64,000 nucleotides of DNA from the NCBI GenBank assembly GCA_017305455.1, contig JAFKKO010000120.1, positions 1 through 64,000 on the forward strand. The letters are read 5' to 3'. The position numbers and the translations under genes are program-made. Position 1 is the first letter of the stretch. Each line of letters starts with the position of its first letter. A model generated the notes under the pieces. It saw nothing but the letters and a program-made list of their open reading frames with translations. It made no database searches and was not told the origin of the DNA. Below are positions 15,941 through 25,069 of the stretch, in pieces. Origin of the DNA: Hyphomicrobiales bacterium (GTDB taxonomy: Bacteria > Pseudomonadota > Alphaproteobacteria > Rhizobiales > Xanthobacteraceae).

Positions 15941-17577
15941 CAGGTAATCGGCTCCCAGCTAGAGGGATCGGCCGGATTGCCGCCCTTGAAGCGATATCCA
16001 TCCTGCACAGTACCGACAGAAGGCGGTTGACGAGGCGCAGCAGCACGTGGTGCGGTCTGCTGAGTTTTGACCTCGCCGACTTTACGACGCTCAGGGCCAT
16101 TCCCAGGCCCATGAATAATATCCAGATATGTGTTGCGCACACGATTGAGGTTGTCTTTGAGCTGTCCAGCAGTTTGCGACTGCTCAAGATTGCCGAGTGT
16201 AGATTGAAGCTGCCTGTTCTCAAAATCGGAAACCTGACCAAGCGCGCCGCCGGTTGGAGACGAATCGCGGAGCGCCTGCAAGCGATCAAAGCCAATGTTC
16301 GCCCGCACGGTGGTCAGTAGAGACGCCAGGTCATGAGAATCCGTCCCGCCGATTTTACTAATCTTTTCACCAATCAGACCTGTGACAGGCAGATCGATCC
16401 ATCCGGTGTCATCGATCTTCTTGATCGCACGATCAATATCGGTCGTTACAACATCGGCATATCGGTTCTTATTCTCGCTTGCGGCGGCCTGCTTGTCAGA
16501 TGCCGCCTTCTCCTTCTTCGCTTCTGGAGATCCGGGAAGCGGCTCGATAGAAATTACACGCCCTTCCGCGTCGCGGTTCGCGCGGTAGCCAGCGGGGATC
16601 GTCCCAGTGTCGATGACCGTAGCCCCCGACTTCTTCAGCTCCTTCTGATATTCGAGATACGTTCCGCCATAGCCCTGCCCCTTGGCGTAAATATAGCCCT
16701 TCATGGAGTCCGACATCTTACTCTCATCGAGCGCGCGCGTCAGTAATGTCTTGGCAATCTCCTTTTGTGCTGCCGGAAGATTAGGATTCGACATCGCGCC
16801 GAGCATCCGGGGAATCAGTGCCGGGCTAACGATTTGGGCCGCCGCCGGCTGAGCATCGGCAGGCGCATTGCCTGCGCCAGCGAGTGCGTTGGTAAACCGC
16901 TTCCCATACTGATCGACCGTCGTACCAAGCTGGTCGCGACGGTTCGGATCGTTCATCCCGCCTTCACCAGCGAACCACGCGCGGGCAGCGCCTTCTGGTC
17001 CGTACTTCTGCGCAAGAGCGCCGAACTTCGCGTTGTAGACCGCGTCCTGGGCTTGCGGGTTAGAAACAAAATCAGCCGGAGACATCTCATTCCCGAGAAC
17101 TTCCTTCGTCCACGGTCCGACATTCGCTCCCATGACCTGATACTTGCCGTAAGCACGATCCCCCGTCTTCGTGACAGGCCCGAGCGCGTCATATTTGCCG
17201 CCGCTCTCGACTGCTGCCGTGGCGTTCCCGAATGATCCGATTGCGGATAGAGGCATCGACCCCGCAGGCTGCTGCCCCCCAAACATCGGGCCGAGGCTTT
17301 TCGTGAACTGATCCGCCGCCGCCGTCTCGCGCGCAAGCTTGTCCTTCGCCTCACCCAATTGGAGCAGCGAGACGACACCATTCAGATTCCCTGTCGAAGC
17401 AAGCTGACCCGCCGCCGCGCGGTAGTCAATCGAGCCGTCCGCCAATCCCTGCCCGAGATCGGCAAGCGTCTGCCGCTGCCTGTTTTCCTGAATGGTTTTC
17501 CCGAGGTTTGCCAGCGGCGACCAATCAATGGTCTGGGGCGCGGCATATCCCGGCAAATTCAGAGGAGCAACTGCCAT
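15940..17577 (-). CDS. Virion transglycosylase/ejection protein
   Basis: The protein has 545 residues. Residues ~115-230 form a lysozyme-like transglycosylase domain: AAVESGGKYDALGP with the likely catalytic Glu at 124, then DRAYGKYQVMGANVGPW and ARAWFAGEGGMNDPNRRDQLGT. The C-terminal part is helical. It would cut peptidoglycan locally during DNA entry. It is encoded between the two other ejection proteins and coupled to the next gene. Confidence 0.75.
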   Translation of the reverse strand: MAVAPLNLPGYAAPQTIDWSPLANLGKTIQENRQRQTLADLGQGLADGSIDYRAAAGQLASTGNLNGVVSLLQLGEAKDKLARETAAADQFTKSLGPMFGGQQPAGSMPLSAIGSFGNATAAVESGGKYDALGPVTKTGDRAYGKYQVMGANVGPWTKEVLGNEMSPADFVSNPQAQDAVYNAKFGALAQKYGPEGAARAWFAGEGGMNDPNRRDQLGTTVDQYGKRFTNALAGAGNAPADAQPAAAQIVSPALIPRMLGAMSNPNLPAAQKEIAKTLLTRALDESKMSDSMKGYIYAKGQGYGGTYLEYQKELKKSGATVIDTGTIPAGYRANRDAEGRVISIEPLPGSPEAKKEKAASDKQAAASENKNRYADVVTTDIDRAIKKIDDTGWIDLPVTGLIGEKISKIGGTDSHDLASLLTTVRANIGFDRLQALRDSSPTGGALGQVSDFENRQLQSTLGNLEQSQTAGQLKDNLNRVRNTYLDIIHGPGNGPERRKVGEVKTQQTAPRAAAPRQPPSVGTVQDGYRFKGGNPADPSSWEPIT

Positions 17578-17586
17578 CTCAACACC

Positions 17587-18312
17587 TCACCGGTACATCG
17601 GGAACGTTTGATTCCCAACCTTCATGGAAGACAACCCGCCCGATCCGAAACCGCCAACACCGCCCGCCGTGAGTCCAAGCTGAGCGAGCGACAACGCGCC
17701 ACCGAGCAAATTCTTCGCTCCCTGCGCTTTGCCGGCCGCTTCCGCATTGTTCGCGGACATGTTCCCGGATGTATAATTTCCGTACAGCCCAATCCGGTTC
17801 GTCGCGTCAGTCTGCGCCAGATCGGACAAGCTCTGCTGCACGCCAGCGCCGGCCGTGGTGGCCGACAGTTCGGGGCTGACCAAGCCGCTGAGACGGTCAA
17901 GCCAACCGCCATACTGCTGGTTCTGGAGGTTCTGCCCGAAGGTCAGTGCGTCGAGATCGGCGTTTCCGCTATCCAGCATTCCTCCAGCGGCCCGGCGACG
18001 ATTGATCGCGTCGAGGCCAGCCGTCACCGCAGCGTCATAGCCGGGATTATTTGTGAACGAGGACTGCGCCGTCTTGGCTGCGTCCGCACCATTCACGCCG
18101 AGCGCGTTAAGGTAGAGGTCAGTGCCCTGCCCATACTTTCCGGCCAGATCGGACAGCGAACCATAAGCCTTGTTCAGCGCACCCGTAGACGTGCCATAGG
18201 CGTTGTCGAGCGCGGTCGTGCCCTTGCCGAGATAGTCCGACAGCAGAGTGCGGTTCTGGTTCGCGGCATCTTTCTCTGCCCCGCCACCAAATAGCGTGTC
18301 CAAAAATCCCAT
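17587..18312 (-). CDS. Virion ejection protein (P22 gp7-like position)
   Basis: This 241-residue protein is Ala, Gly, Asn and Ser rich, starting MGFLDTLFGGGAEKDAANQN, with repeats such as GTSTGALNKAYGSLSDLAGK and a Gly-rich hydrophobic tail (LLGGALSLAQLGLTAGGVGG). Comparable proteins sit directly after gene 10 in P22-like phages of Bradyrhizobium. There is no enzymatic motif. Confidence 0.65.
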   Translation of the reverse strand: MGFLDTLFGGGAEKDAANQNRTLLSDYLGKGTTALDNAYGTSTGALNKAYGSLSDLAGKYGQGTDLYLNALGVNGADAAKTAQSSFTNNPGYDAAVTAGLDAINRRRAAGGMLDSGNADLDALTFGQNLQNQQYGGWLDRLSGLVSPELSATTAGAGVQQSLSDLAQTDATNRIGLYGNYTSGNMSANNAEAAGKAQGAKNLLGGALSLAQLGLTAGGVGGFGSGGLSSMKVGNQTFPMYR

Positions 18313-18323
18313 TGTCTCTACCT

Positions 18324-18734
18324 CTAAGAAAGCGCCGTAATAATTTCGTTGATCTTGTTTTCCAGCGCAGTAATCCGAACATTAAGCGCTGCAATTGAGC
18401 TGTTCTGAGATGACGTGTTGCTGTCTTGTTTGTTGAAGACATCGTAGATCGTGGCATAGTTATTCGCGATATCAGACGATGTTCCTGGATAGTATTGAAA
18501 CGTAGATTGCACCGATCCAGTCGGGCTTCCGACCGCTGTCTTCGACAGTGTTTGTGTAGAGACTGACGTACTTCCAGGCGTTACGGGATCTACGGTGAAT
18601 GGCGGTTCTGGCGGAATATCAGAGAGCGGCTGCAAACCTTCAATGAACTTGAAAACGCTGTACCAGTCCGGGTTGACTAAACCGCCCTGCAGTACAATCG
18701 GGACATCGTATCCGGGGACGACCACCTTTTTCAT
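18324..18734 (-). CDS. Virion-associated hypothetical protein
   Basis: This 136-residue protein starts MKKVVVPGYDVPIVLQGGLV, with a Ser/Thr-rich centre and a C-terminal coiled coil (NSSIAALNVRITALENKINE) that suggests trimerisation. It overlaps the gene-10 stop. It may be a tail needle-like or fibre-tip protein: P22 places gene 26 (needle) after gene 10, and a trimeric coiled coil fits. The assignment is not certain. Confidence 0.55.
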   Translation of the reverse strand: MKKVVVPGYDVPIVLQGGLVNPDWYSVFKFIEGLQPLSDIPPEPPFTVDPVTPGSTSVSTQTLSKTAVGSPTGSVQSTFQYYPGTSSDIANNYATIYDVFNKQDSNTSSQNSSIAALNVRITALENKINEIITALS

Positions 18735-20011
18735 CGCAACACTTCCGCTTGCATGTCGACTCCCATAAAGCCAAACGGGACGTTGCTCGATTCATCGAAG
18801 CGCCAGCGCACACCCTGAACGTCCGCTTGTCCCCAGATCGAGGACCGCACGCGCCCCGCCGTTATCGCCTGCCGTCCGATCTTCACCGAGCGCGGGTTGC
18901 TCCACTTGTTGCCGCCGTCCCGAGAGATGGATATTTCAACGTCAGGATCGGTCTGCACCGGGTCTGTGCCAGTTGCGATGCCGGCCCCCTTCGTCAGATA
19001 GAGTTCGATCGTGTTGATCCGGGCGGCCTGCGGGAATGAGCCGAACGGCCCGGTTTCGATCCTCATGCGCAGCGGATCGCCAACCTCGTCATGAACCTGT
19101 CCGGTGATCTCCAGCAGATTGCCCGACAACGTGTCGCCACATAGCCACTTGTCGAAGGCCTTCACCGGAAACATGCCGCGCCAGCCCGTCTGCAAATGGC
19201 TCTGGCGCTCGTGCCAAGTCTTCAGTGTGGTGTCGTACTCCCAACACCACGATGCGCCTTTGACCACTACGAAGCCATGACCTTGCGCGACATAGACCGA
19301 CACGCTGATCTGCGTCTTGTCCGGCTCGTTCTCGATCAGGATATCCAGTTCAGTTGGGCTAACCGGGACCGGCGTGTAGCCGTCCAGCGTCGAGACCTTA
19401 AAATCGTCCGTGACCGCGAAGATGCCCTTGCCAAACCCGTCATCATGGCCGGCGATGGCATAGGGACCAACGATGCCGCGATTGATCGTAGCGATGTACG
19501 AGAACGGATAGGCCGTATCGTTCTGTCCGCCCCACACCTCGCCGCTTGCGCTGCCCCAGAGCGTCAGCTGGCCGTTGCCGAGCGGAATAGGACGGTACAG
19601 CGCATCCGGCTTGCTCTCTGCCGTCGCAACGTCGAGCGTGTTGATCGATGTCGAGTTGATGCCGGATGTTCTGGTCTTGCCGTCTCCATAGGTGAAGACG
19701 AAAAAACCCTTCAGGAAGCAGACTGCGTTCGGCTGCCCCACATCTGGATCAGGATACGAAGCCACGGCACCTGCCGAGAGAATGACCGCGCCATCACCCG
19801 GCGCCACGATCACCACATCCGGTACAGCGGCATTATTCCGCGCACAAATGACCGGCGCGGTCCCCGGCACCGGGACACCTGTTAGCTGGGCTCCGGCCCC
19901 TCCATCAGCATCGAAGCTGAAAACCTTGTCGATCCATACACCGTAGAACGTATTCCCGACCGTGATCCCGCCGCGGAAGCCCTCGCCTCCCGTCGTGCCG
20001 AAACCACGCAA
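18731..20011 (-). CDS. Gene-10-like packaged-DNA stabilisation protein, C-terminal part (frameshifted)
   Basis: These 426 residues read from RGFGTTGGEGFRGG to FMGVDMQAEVLR and match the P22 gp10/Phage_stabilise family, which closes the portal after packaging. The first 46 codons are in another frame (19905-20150). Removing one G from the four-G run at 20012-20015 joins the frames as ...RVPG-LRGFGTTGG.... The TTG at 20011 could act as a weak start but would lose the conserved N-terminus. Confidence 0.8.
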   Translation of the reverse strand: MRGFGTTGGEGFRGGITVGNTFYGVWIDKVFSFDADGGAGAQLTGVPVPGTAPVICARNNAAVPDVVIVAPGDGAVILSAGAVASYPDPDVGQPNAVCFLKGFFVFTYGDGKTRTSGINSTSINTLDVATAESKPDALYRPIPLGNGQLTLWGSASGEVWGGQNDTAYPFSYIATINRGIVGPYAIAGHDDGFGKGIFAVTDDFKVSTLDGYTPVPVSPTELDILIENEPDKTQISVSVYVAQGHGFVVVKGASWCWEYDTTLKTWHERQSHLQTGWRGMFPVKAFDKWLCGDTLSGNLLEITGQVHDEVGDPLRMRIETGPFGSFPQAARINTIELYLTKGAGIATGTDPVQTDPDVEISISRDGGNKWSNPRSVKIGRQAITAGRVRSSIWGQADVQGVRWRFDESSNVPFGFMGVDMQAEVLR

Positions 20012-20150
20012 CCCCGGGTACCCGCCAGTAAATGACCTTCTGGCCGGCTGTCGGACTCAGTTGCTCCGGATAGCAGTTGATTAGCCGCCCTCCCGCTGCT
20101 TGCGGGTGGCGGCCCGGCGCGGAGATCAGTGGGAAAGGGATTTCGGTCAT
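19905..20150 (-). pseudogene. Gene-10-like protein, N-terminal part (out of frame)
   Basis: Residues 1-46 (MTEIPFPLISAPGRHPQAAG ... KVIYWRVPG) are the conserved start of gp10-like proteins. After the CCCGGGG run the reading frame changes and runs through about 35 unrelated residues to a stop. The start at 20150 overlaps the gene-4 stop by ATGA, so translation initiates here. Either the gene is broken, the base call is wrong, or ribosomes shift frame. Confidence 0.75.
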
Positions 20151-20524
20151 CCGCGATAACCGCCGTAGTGATTGCGGCGATAAACGCTGAATGCCGGATC
20201 AATTCGGAGCGTGCGACGATTCCGTCCATTCGCCGCCAAGTACCTCAGTCGCTCTTCCCAATATTCGATCTGGGCCGGATCGGGACGGGCATTGCTGAAC
20301 TTCGCCCCCGCGAAAACAGCAACCAACTCTGCGAGCGTCTGGAAAAATTCATCCGGGATTTCGTCTCGATCCCCGACATAGGCAATCTTCTGAACTTCCG
20401 CCAAAACCGTGTCGATGGTGCCATCGATGGTGTCGTACTCAGGCTGGCCCAGAGCCTCGCCGGCCACCGCCTTACCGAGAATACTGGCAACTTCGTAGAC
20501 GAGATTATCGGCTGTCTTCGACAT
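20147..20524 (-). CDS. Head completion protein, P22 gp4-like
   Basis: This 125-residue protein starts MSKTADNLVYEVASILGKAV and is preceded by GGAGG. Its helical N-terminus and its position between the coat and gene-10 proteins fit P22 gp4, which extends the portal ring. P22 gp4 is somewhat longer (about 166 residues). A hairpin (GCGACGGCC/GGCCGCCGC) lies between it and the coat gene. Confidence 0.65.
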   Translation of the reverse strand: MSKTADNLVYEVASILGKAVAGEALGQPEYDTIDGTIDTVLAEVQKIAYVGDRDEIPDEFFQTLAELVAVFAGAKFSNARPDPAQIEYWEERLRYLAANGRNRRTLRIDPAFSVYRRNHYGGYRG

Positions 20525-20584
20525 CGGCCGCCTCCGCAAGAATGCGACGGCCCGTAGGCCGCCGCTTGTTTTACAACGGGGGGG

Positions 20585-21841
20585 TTAGACGGATCCGCTG
20601 ATGCGCGTCGCAAGACGCGGATCGATCGCCCCGCCGCCGAACAAGATATCGAGGCGCCATTTCGACACGTCGTTCGTGCCGTCATAGACCGGGATGACGC
20701 GGACGCTGGTGCCCTTGTAGGACTGACGCGACACGTCAACCGCGCCCGGCGGCTTGACGAGAGGCACCATCACCAGAGCAAAGGCGTTCTTGTGGAACAC
20801 GAGGTTCTGACGGTTCTGGTCACCGGCCGCTCCGAACCAGGTCACGACCTTGTCGTTCAGGTCGGTGACGCCGGCCTTGACCGCTACGTTCTGGAACGCC
20901 CCCGACCAGATCAGGGCCGGGTAGATGGTGATATCAGCGTCGCCAGTCGTCACGGCATCCGACGAAGTGTCAGACATCACGACGAACTGCTTGAGGAACG
21001 GGAGCGGCGCCTTGGTAACCGGGTTGACCGCGTAAACGTCCGCAATGGTGAACACGTCACCCTTCTTGATCGTCTTCGTGGTGCCGAGACCGTCCATATG
21101 GATGGTCTGGGTCATCGAGTCCTTGACCGCCGAATAGGTCGTGGTGGCAGACGTCAGGGTTTGGTCGATCGCCGCATTGGTGCGGTCGCCAGAGGTGTGG
21201 GTGAGCACGTTCTGAGACATGAACGTATCCACTCCGCCGATTTCACCAAGCGAGCCCTTGCGATAGGCGCCCTTCGCTGCATCCTGGATGAACAGGCCAG
21301 TCTGCGAGCCGAGCAACGCCCAGTGGTCGGACGGCGATAGCACGGCAGATCGCGTATCCTGCGGTACGGCCATTTCATCAAGGCGTTCCGGCGCCTTGGC
21401 GAAATCGGCGTAAGAGCCGATCTTCTTGGTCGAGGTCCCGACCCAATTTGGAACGCTGGAATACATTCCGGCAAGGAAGGTATCCACAGAGTTCGCAAGC
21501 TGGATCATCGCCGGCTTGATGACGCGCTCGCCGAGTTCGCCGATTTTCAAGGTCAGATCCTGAGACGTGAACTCGAAATCGACGCCGCGCCGCTGATTTA
21601 CCGTGAGCGCAACCTTGCCCTCGGTCACGTCCTGCGTAGCCATCGTGGCGTTGGTGCGAACCGTGAAGTCGGTCGGCCGGCGGATTGAAATGGTTTCGCC
21701 AACCTCGTAGCCGTTGACCTTTTTGGCAAACTCATTCTCGTATCCGCGATAGACCTGCTTCGCGAACACAAGATTGTTGTCGAGATGCATCAGCGCCTCG
21801 CGGGCAATGATGTCAGCAGTCAGAGTGGTGTTGGTAGCCAT
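20585..21841 (-). CDS. Major coat protein, P22 gp5-like
   Basis: This 418-residue protein matches the P22 coat family: LTADIIAREALMHLDNNLVF near the start, GYEVGETISIRRPTDFTVR, VNQRRGVDFEFTSQDLTLKI, and a C-terminal YKGTSVRVIPVYDG. It has the HK97-fold core with the inserted domain typical of gp5. It assembles on the scaffold encoded directly upstream. Confidence 0.9.
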   Translation of the reverse strand: MATNTTLTADIIAREALMHLDNNLVFAKQVYRGYENEFAKKVNGYEVGETISIRRPTDFTVRTNATMATQDVTEGKVALTVNQRRGVDFEFTSQDLTLKIGELGERVIKPAMIQLANSVDTFLAGMYSSVPNWVGTSTKKIGSYADFAKAPERLDEMAVPQDTRSAVLSPSDHWALLGSQTGLFIQDAAKGAYRKGSLGEIGGVDTFMSQNVLTHTSGDRTNAAIDQTLTSATTTYSAVKDSMTQTIHMDGLGTTKTIKKGDVFTIADVYAVNPVTKAPLPFLKQFVVMSDTSSDAVTTGDADITIYPALIWSGAFQNVAVKAGVTDLNDKVVTWFGAAGDQNRQNLVFHKNAFALVMVPLVKPPGAVDVSRQSYKGTSVRVIPVYDGTNDVSKWRLDILFGGGAIDPRLATRISGSV

Positions 21842-21928
21842 GATAATAATCCTTCTGGCGGGCGCATCACTGCGGCCGCGCTGGGCTGCGCGTCATCACG
21901 ACGGGCAAACAGATGAAAGGGATTGCTC

Positions 21929-22747
21929 CTAACCGCTCCAACCCGAATTGCGCTTGGCGATGTAATCGTCCATCGACGAATGCGACGGATCGAATGCAGG
22001 CGCAGCGCCACCTTTCAGCGGTTGAATTGGTGAAGGGGCATTTGTTTTCTGGTTCGAAGCTGGCATCCTCACGGAGCCTTCAAGCCGGCCGATCTCGCGA
22101 GCCAGCGCAGTTCCGGTCATGCCGTTGAGGCGTTCCAGCTTCTCCGGATTCCTGGCGAGATAGTAGGCAAGCAGCGCGCTCTTATCCGACGCGATCAATT
22201 CCCGGCTAACTTCTTGGCTTACCGGCATCTGCGCGGACGCCAGCACCTTGTCGTAATCGGGGATGCTTTCTCGTGCGGTTTCGACACGCTCTTGATGAGC
22301 TACAACGGTCTCTCGCCATACTTCGTTGTGCTCGGTTGATTGCCGGCGCTGCTCCGCCAGCATGGTTTCCTCGCGGATGATTTTCCGCGTGTTGTATGAA
22401 TTGACCGCGCGCTCATAAGCGAAGATATCGCCGTTAAAGTCGGCTTCCTGCGGCTCCTTGTCCTCACTCTCGCCAGCCTGTGGCCGGCGTTCCAAGGCAG
22501 CCCGCAATTCTTCGTTCTCGCGCCGCAGTTGTTCGTTCCGCAATCGCTCGCGACGCGACCCGGAAAGCTTCTTCGGCTTTTCTTCTTCGGAATTGGCATC
22601 GTCACCAGCCTGATCGCCAGCGCCTTCGGCCTTTCCCGCCTCCGTCTCGTCAGGCTTCGCATCTTCCTCCGTCGAGGCATTCGCGTCCTGATCGAGGTTT
22701 ACGATTTCCTCGCCCGGCGCTTCCGCCAGCGTGTTTTCGTCAGCCAT
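21929..22747 (-). CDS. Scaffolding protein, P22 gp8-like
   Basis: This 272-residue, very acidic protein (EEIVNLDQDANASTEEDAKP) has long charged helices (RRERLRNEQLRRENEELRAA) and a C-terminal basic segment, all features of internal scaffolds. It lies between portal and coat. A terminator-like hairpin in its upstream gap suggests separate control of portal and head genes. Confidence 0.75.
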   Translation of the reverse strand: MADENTLAEAPGEEIVNLDQDANASTEEDAKPDETEAGKAEGAGDQAGDDANSEEEKPKKLSGSRRERLRNEQLRRENEELRAALERRPQAGESEDKEPQEADFNGDIFAYERAVNSYNTRKIIREETMLAEQRRQSTEHNEVWRETVVAHQERVETARESIPDYDKVLASAQMPVSQEVSRELIASDKSALLAYYLARNPEKLERLNGMTGTALAREIGRLEGSVRMPASNQKTNAPSPIQPLKGGAAPAFDPSHSSMDDYIAKRNSGWSG

Positions 22748-22760
22748 GTAATCTTTCCAT

Positions 22761-22783
22761 AAAAAAACCGCCCAAGGGGCGGT
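22761..22783 (-). terminator. Terminator between portal and scaffold genes
   Basis: On the minus strand ACCGCCC and GGGCGGT form a seven-base stem with a three-base loop, followed by a run of T (complement of 22761-22767). It sits within the late operon and so is probably partial or antiterminated. Confidence 0.75.
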
Positions 22784-22828
22784 GCTTTCATCGCGTCCAG
22801 CGCCTCATGCGCCGGCCATCGGATGACC

Positions 22829-25066
22829 CTATTCGGCAGGCTCCATATGCGGCTCTGCCTGCTGGCGGCGCTTCATCTCGCCATCCAGCATCCGCGTCTC
22901 GTGAAGCTCTTGCGACTGCGACATGCCAATCTGTGCCCGCGCCAGGTCGGCCAACTTGATCTGATACTCGACCTCGGCCATCCGCTCCTTGTGCGCGGCT
23001 TCCTGCGCCTTGGCCTGATACTCAAGATCGGCCATGTGTGCGTCGTTCTGGGCCTTCACCATCTCGGCCTGCGCCTTGATGATAGCCACCTGATCGCCAG
23101 CGACCGGATTTTGCGCCTCTTGCGCCTTCGCAGCGATCTCGATGCGCTTCTGCGCGTTGTCGAGTTCCTTACCCTCAAGCTCGATCATAACCGCGCGCTG
23201 CTTGATCTGTGCCTCCTGCGTGGCCTGCTCTTCCTCCGGTGTCGGCTGAGGCGGAGGTTCATCGGGATCATGCTGGCGCTGCTTGAGCTTTGCCTGAATA
23301 GGCGCCGGCAATAGCGTTTCAAGCCGCTCGCCGATTTCCTCCGCATCCGGCCAATCCTGCATCTTGGCATAGATATCGCCGAGAACAGGAGCGGCCGCCG
23401 GATAAGCCTGTAGGAACGCTGTAATGCCGTCGCTCGCTTCCTGCCGACGTGTTGCGTAGGTCGGCCCGGCCACCATCACAACGTCATAGGCCCCGGCCGT
23501 GACGTCATTCTCGACAATCTCGTGCCCGTTCCGAAGCGTCGGCTTGTTGATATCAGCGGTTTCCTGCTTGCCGTCGAAACCGACAATCCGAACGGTGCGC
23601 CGCGCGTCATAGATGTGCGGGATCAGGTCAACGATGATCTGCCCGGTCCGCTGAATGCCGAGCGAGAAATTCGCGTGATAGACAAACGTTCCGGTGTCCG
23701 CCTGCGATTCCCGCTGCCGAATCGCAATTCCGCTCGTTTCATTCGATCGCGCGCCGAGCGATGCGTTGTAAATTCCGATAACCGAGCGGATGCTATCTTC
23801 CGCCTGCTGCCGGCCTAGCTGAATAGCTTGCGAGGCAACCGGCGGCGGAACACGCTGCGGTCCACCCGGCGCTTGTGCATCCGGCGTGTATTCAAGGAAC
23901 GGATGGTTCTCGGTGTTGGCTGTTTCCCAGATATCGTAGTTTTTCTCGAAATGCTTTCGCGTTCCGATCCATGGCGCTTTCGGCTGTAGTGCAATAACTT
24001 CCGTTTCTGCCGACGCGTAATAGTTGAGCATCCGCTGCGGCTCTTTCGCATACCGCACCATACCGTGCCGGTAGGTGTTGCGACCGATGCACACTTCCTC
24101 GCCGAGTACCGGGATAATCGGAATGTGAAGCCCAGGCCAATCGTTTTGCTCGAGCACCTCCGCGCATGTGATCTTGTATTGGACCACTTTAAAGCTATCG
24201 CGCCATTCAACGCGGTATCCAGCCTGTTGTGCCTGCGCGATGAGCGCGTCAACAGCGGCTTTATCCTGACCGCTGATATCCTCGGTCAGGTCAGCGACCG
24301 CACCATCCGGTGCCATTGCAAGAAGCCGTTTGATAGGCTTCTTGATCCAATATTCCGCAACGCGAATGAAATCGTCGCCATACCAGTCATAGAACGGTTG
24401 GCCTTCCTTGATCTCGAAGCCCTCATAGCGCGCGTTCGGCCATTGCTGCTTGAACTTCGCGCGGGACATATCGACAGGAACGAAACAGTGCAGTGCATCT
24501 TCGCGCGTCGGCAAAATCGCATCCGCGTCCCAGATGACGGCAACGCCGTCGCTGATCGACGCAATTCTGATCTCCTGATTGAACGTCGTCGATGACGCAT
24601 ATTCTGTCGTGATGCGCCAATGGCCGATACCGCACGTCACCTGGCTATCGGCCGCCTGCGTGTAGACGCTTTGCGCGTAAGACCGGTTTTCAATGTAGCG
24701 GACCATGCCGGCCAGCACGTCGGCGGTTTTCGGATCGGCCACGCTATCAACCGGGATCACCTTGATTCCTGGGCGGGCCTGTCGCATGTCGCCAGTGACT
24801 TGCCGGACGAACTGCGGGATCTGATTGATGACGTGCGTCGGACGTCCGACACGCGCCTTGAGCGCCGCAGGATCCCACTGGTCCTCAATCTCTCCACGGC
24901 GGAAGGCAAGATCGGCATAAGCCATCTCGATATTGCGCCGATCATGCTCGTAGTCGCGCGCGTATTCTTCCATCGCCTGCGCGTGGACGGATTCCCAGTC
25001 CGATTTAGACACGGCTTTGCCGCCGCCGACATTGCTGTCGCCGGTGATCGGATTTTCATCAACCAT
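22829..25066 (-). CDS. Portal protein, P22 gp1-like
   Basis: This 745-residue protein has the P22 portal pattern: WESVHAQAMEEYARDYEHDR, WDPAALKARVGRPTHVINQI, QFVRQVTGDMRQARPGIKV, and ADSQVTCGIGHWRITTEY. The C-terminal ~130 residues form a long Gln/Glu/Ala-rich helix (QAKAQEAAHKERMAEVEYQI), the barrel of gp1-type portals. Its size is close to P22 gp1 (725). It is the DNA entry ring. Confidence 0.92.
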   Translation of the reverse strand: MVDENPITGDSNVGGGKAVSKSDWESVHAQAMEEYARDYEHDRRNIEMAYADLAFRRGEIEDQWDPAALKARVGRPTHVINQIPQFVRQVTGDMRQARPGIKVIPVDSVADPKTADVLAGMVRYIENRSYAQSVYTQAADSQVTCGIGHWRITTEYASSTTFNQEIRIASISDGVAVIWDADAILPTREDALHCFVPVDMSRAKFKQQWPNARYEGFEIKEGQPFYDWYGDDFIRVAEYWIKKPIKRLLAMAPDGAVADLTEDISGQDKAAVDALIAQAQQAGYRVEWRDSFKVVQYKITCAEVLEQNDWPGLHIPIIPVLGEEVCIGRNTYRHGMVRYAKEPQRMLNYYASAETEVIALQPKAPWIGTRKHFEKNYDIWETANTENHPFLEYTPDAQAPGGPQRVPPPVASQAIQLGRQQAEDSIRSVIGIYNASLGARSNETSGIAIRQRESQADTGTFVYHANFSLGIQRTGQIIVDLIPHIYDARRTVRIVGFDGKQETADINKPTLRNGHEIVENDVTAGAYDVVMVAGPTYATRRQEASDGITAFLQAYPAAAPVLGDIYAKMQDWPDAEEIGERLETLLPAPIQAKLKQRQHDPDEPPPQPTPEEEQATQEAQIKQRAVMIELEGKELDNAQKRIEIAAKAQEAQNPVAGDQVAIIKAQAEMVKAQNDAHMADLEYQAKAQEAAHKERMAEVEYQIKLADLARAQIGMSQSQELHETRMLDGEMKRRQQAEPHMEPAE

Positions 25067-25069
25067 GAA

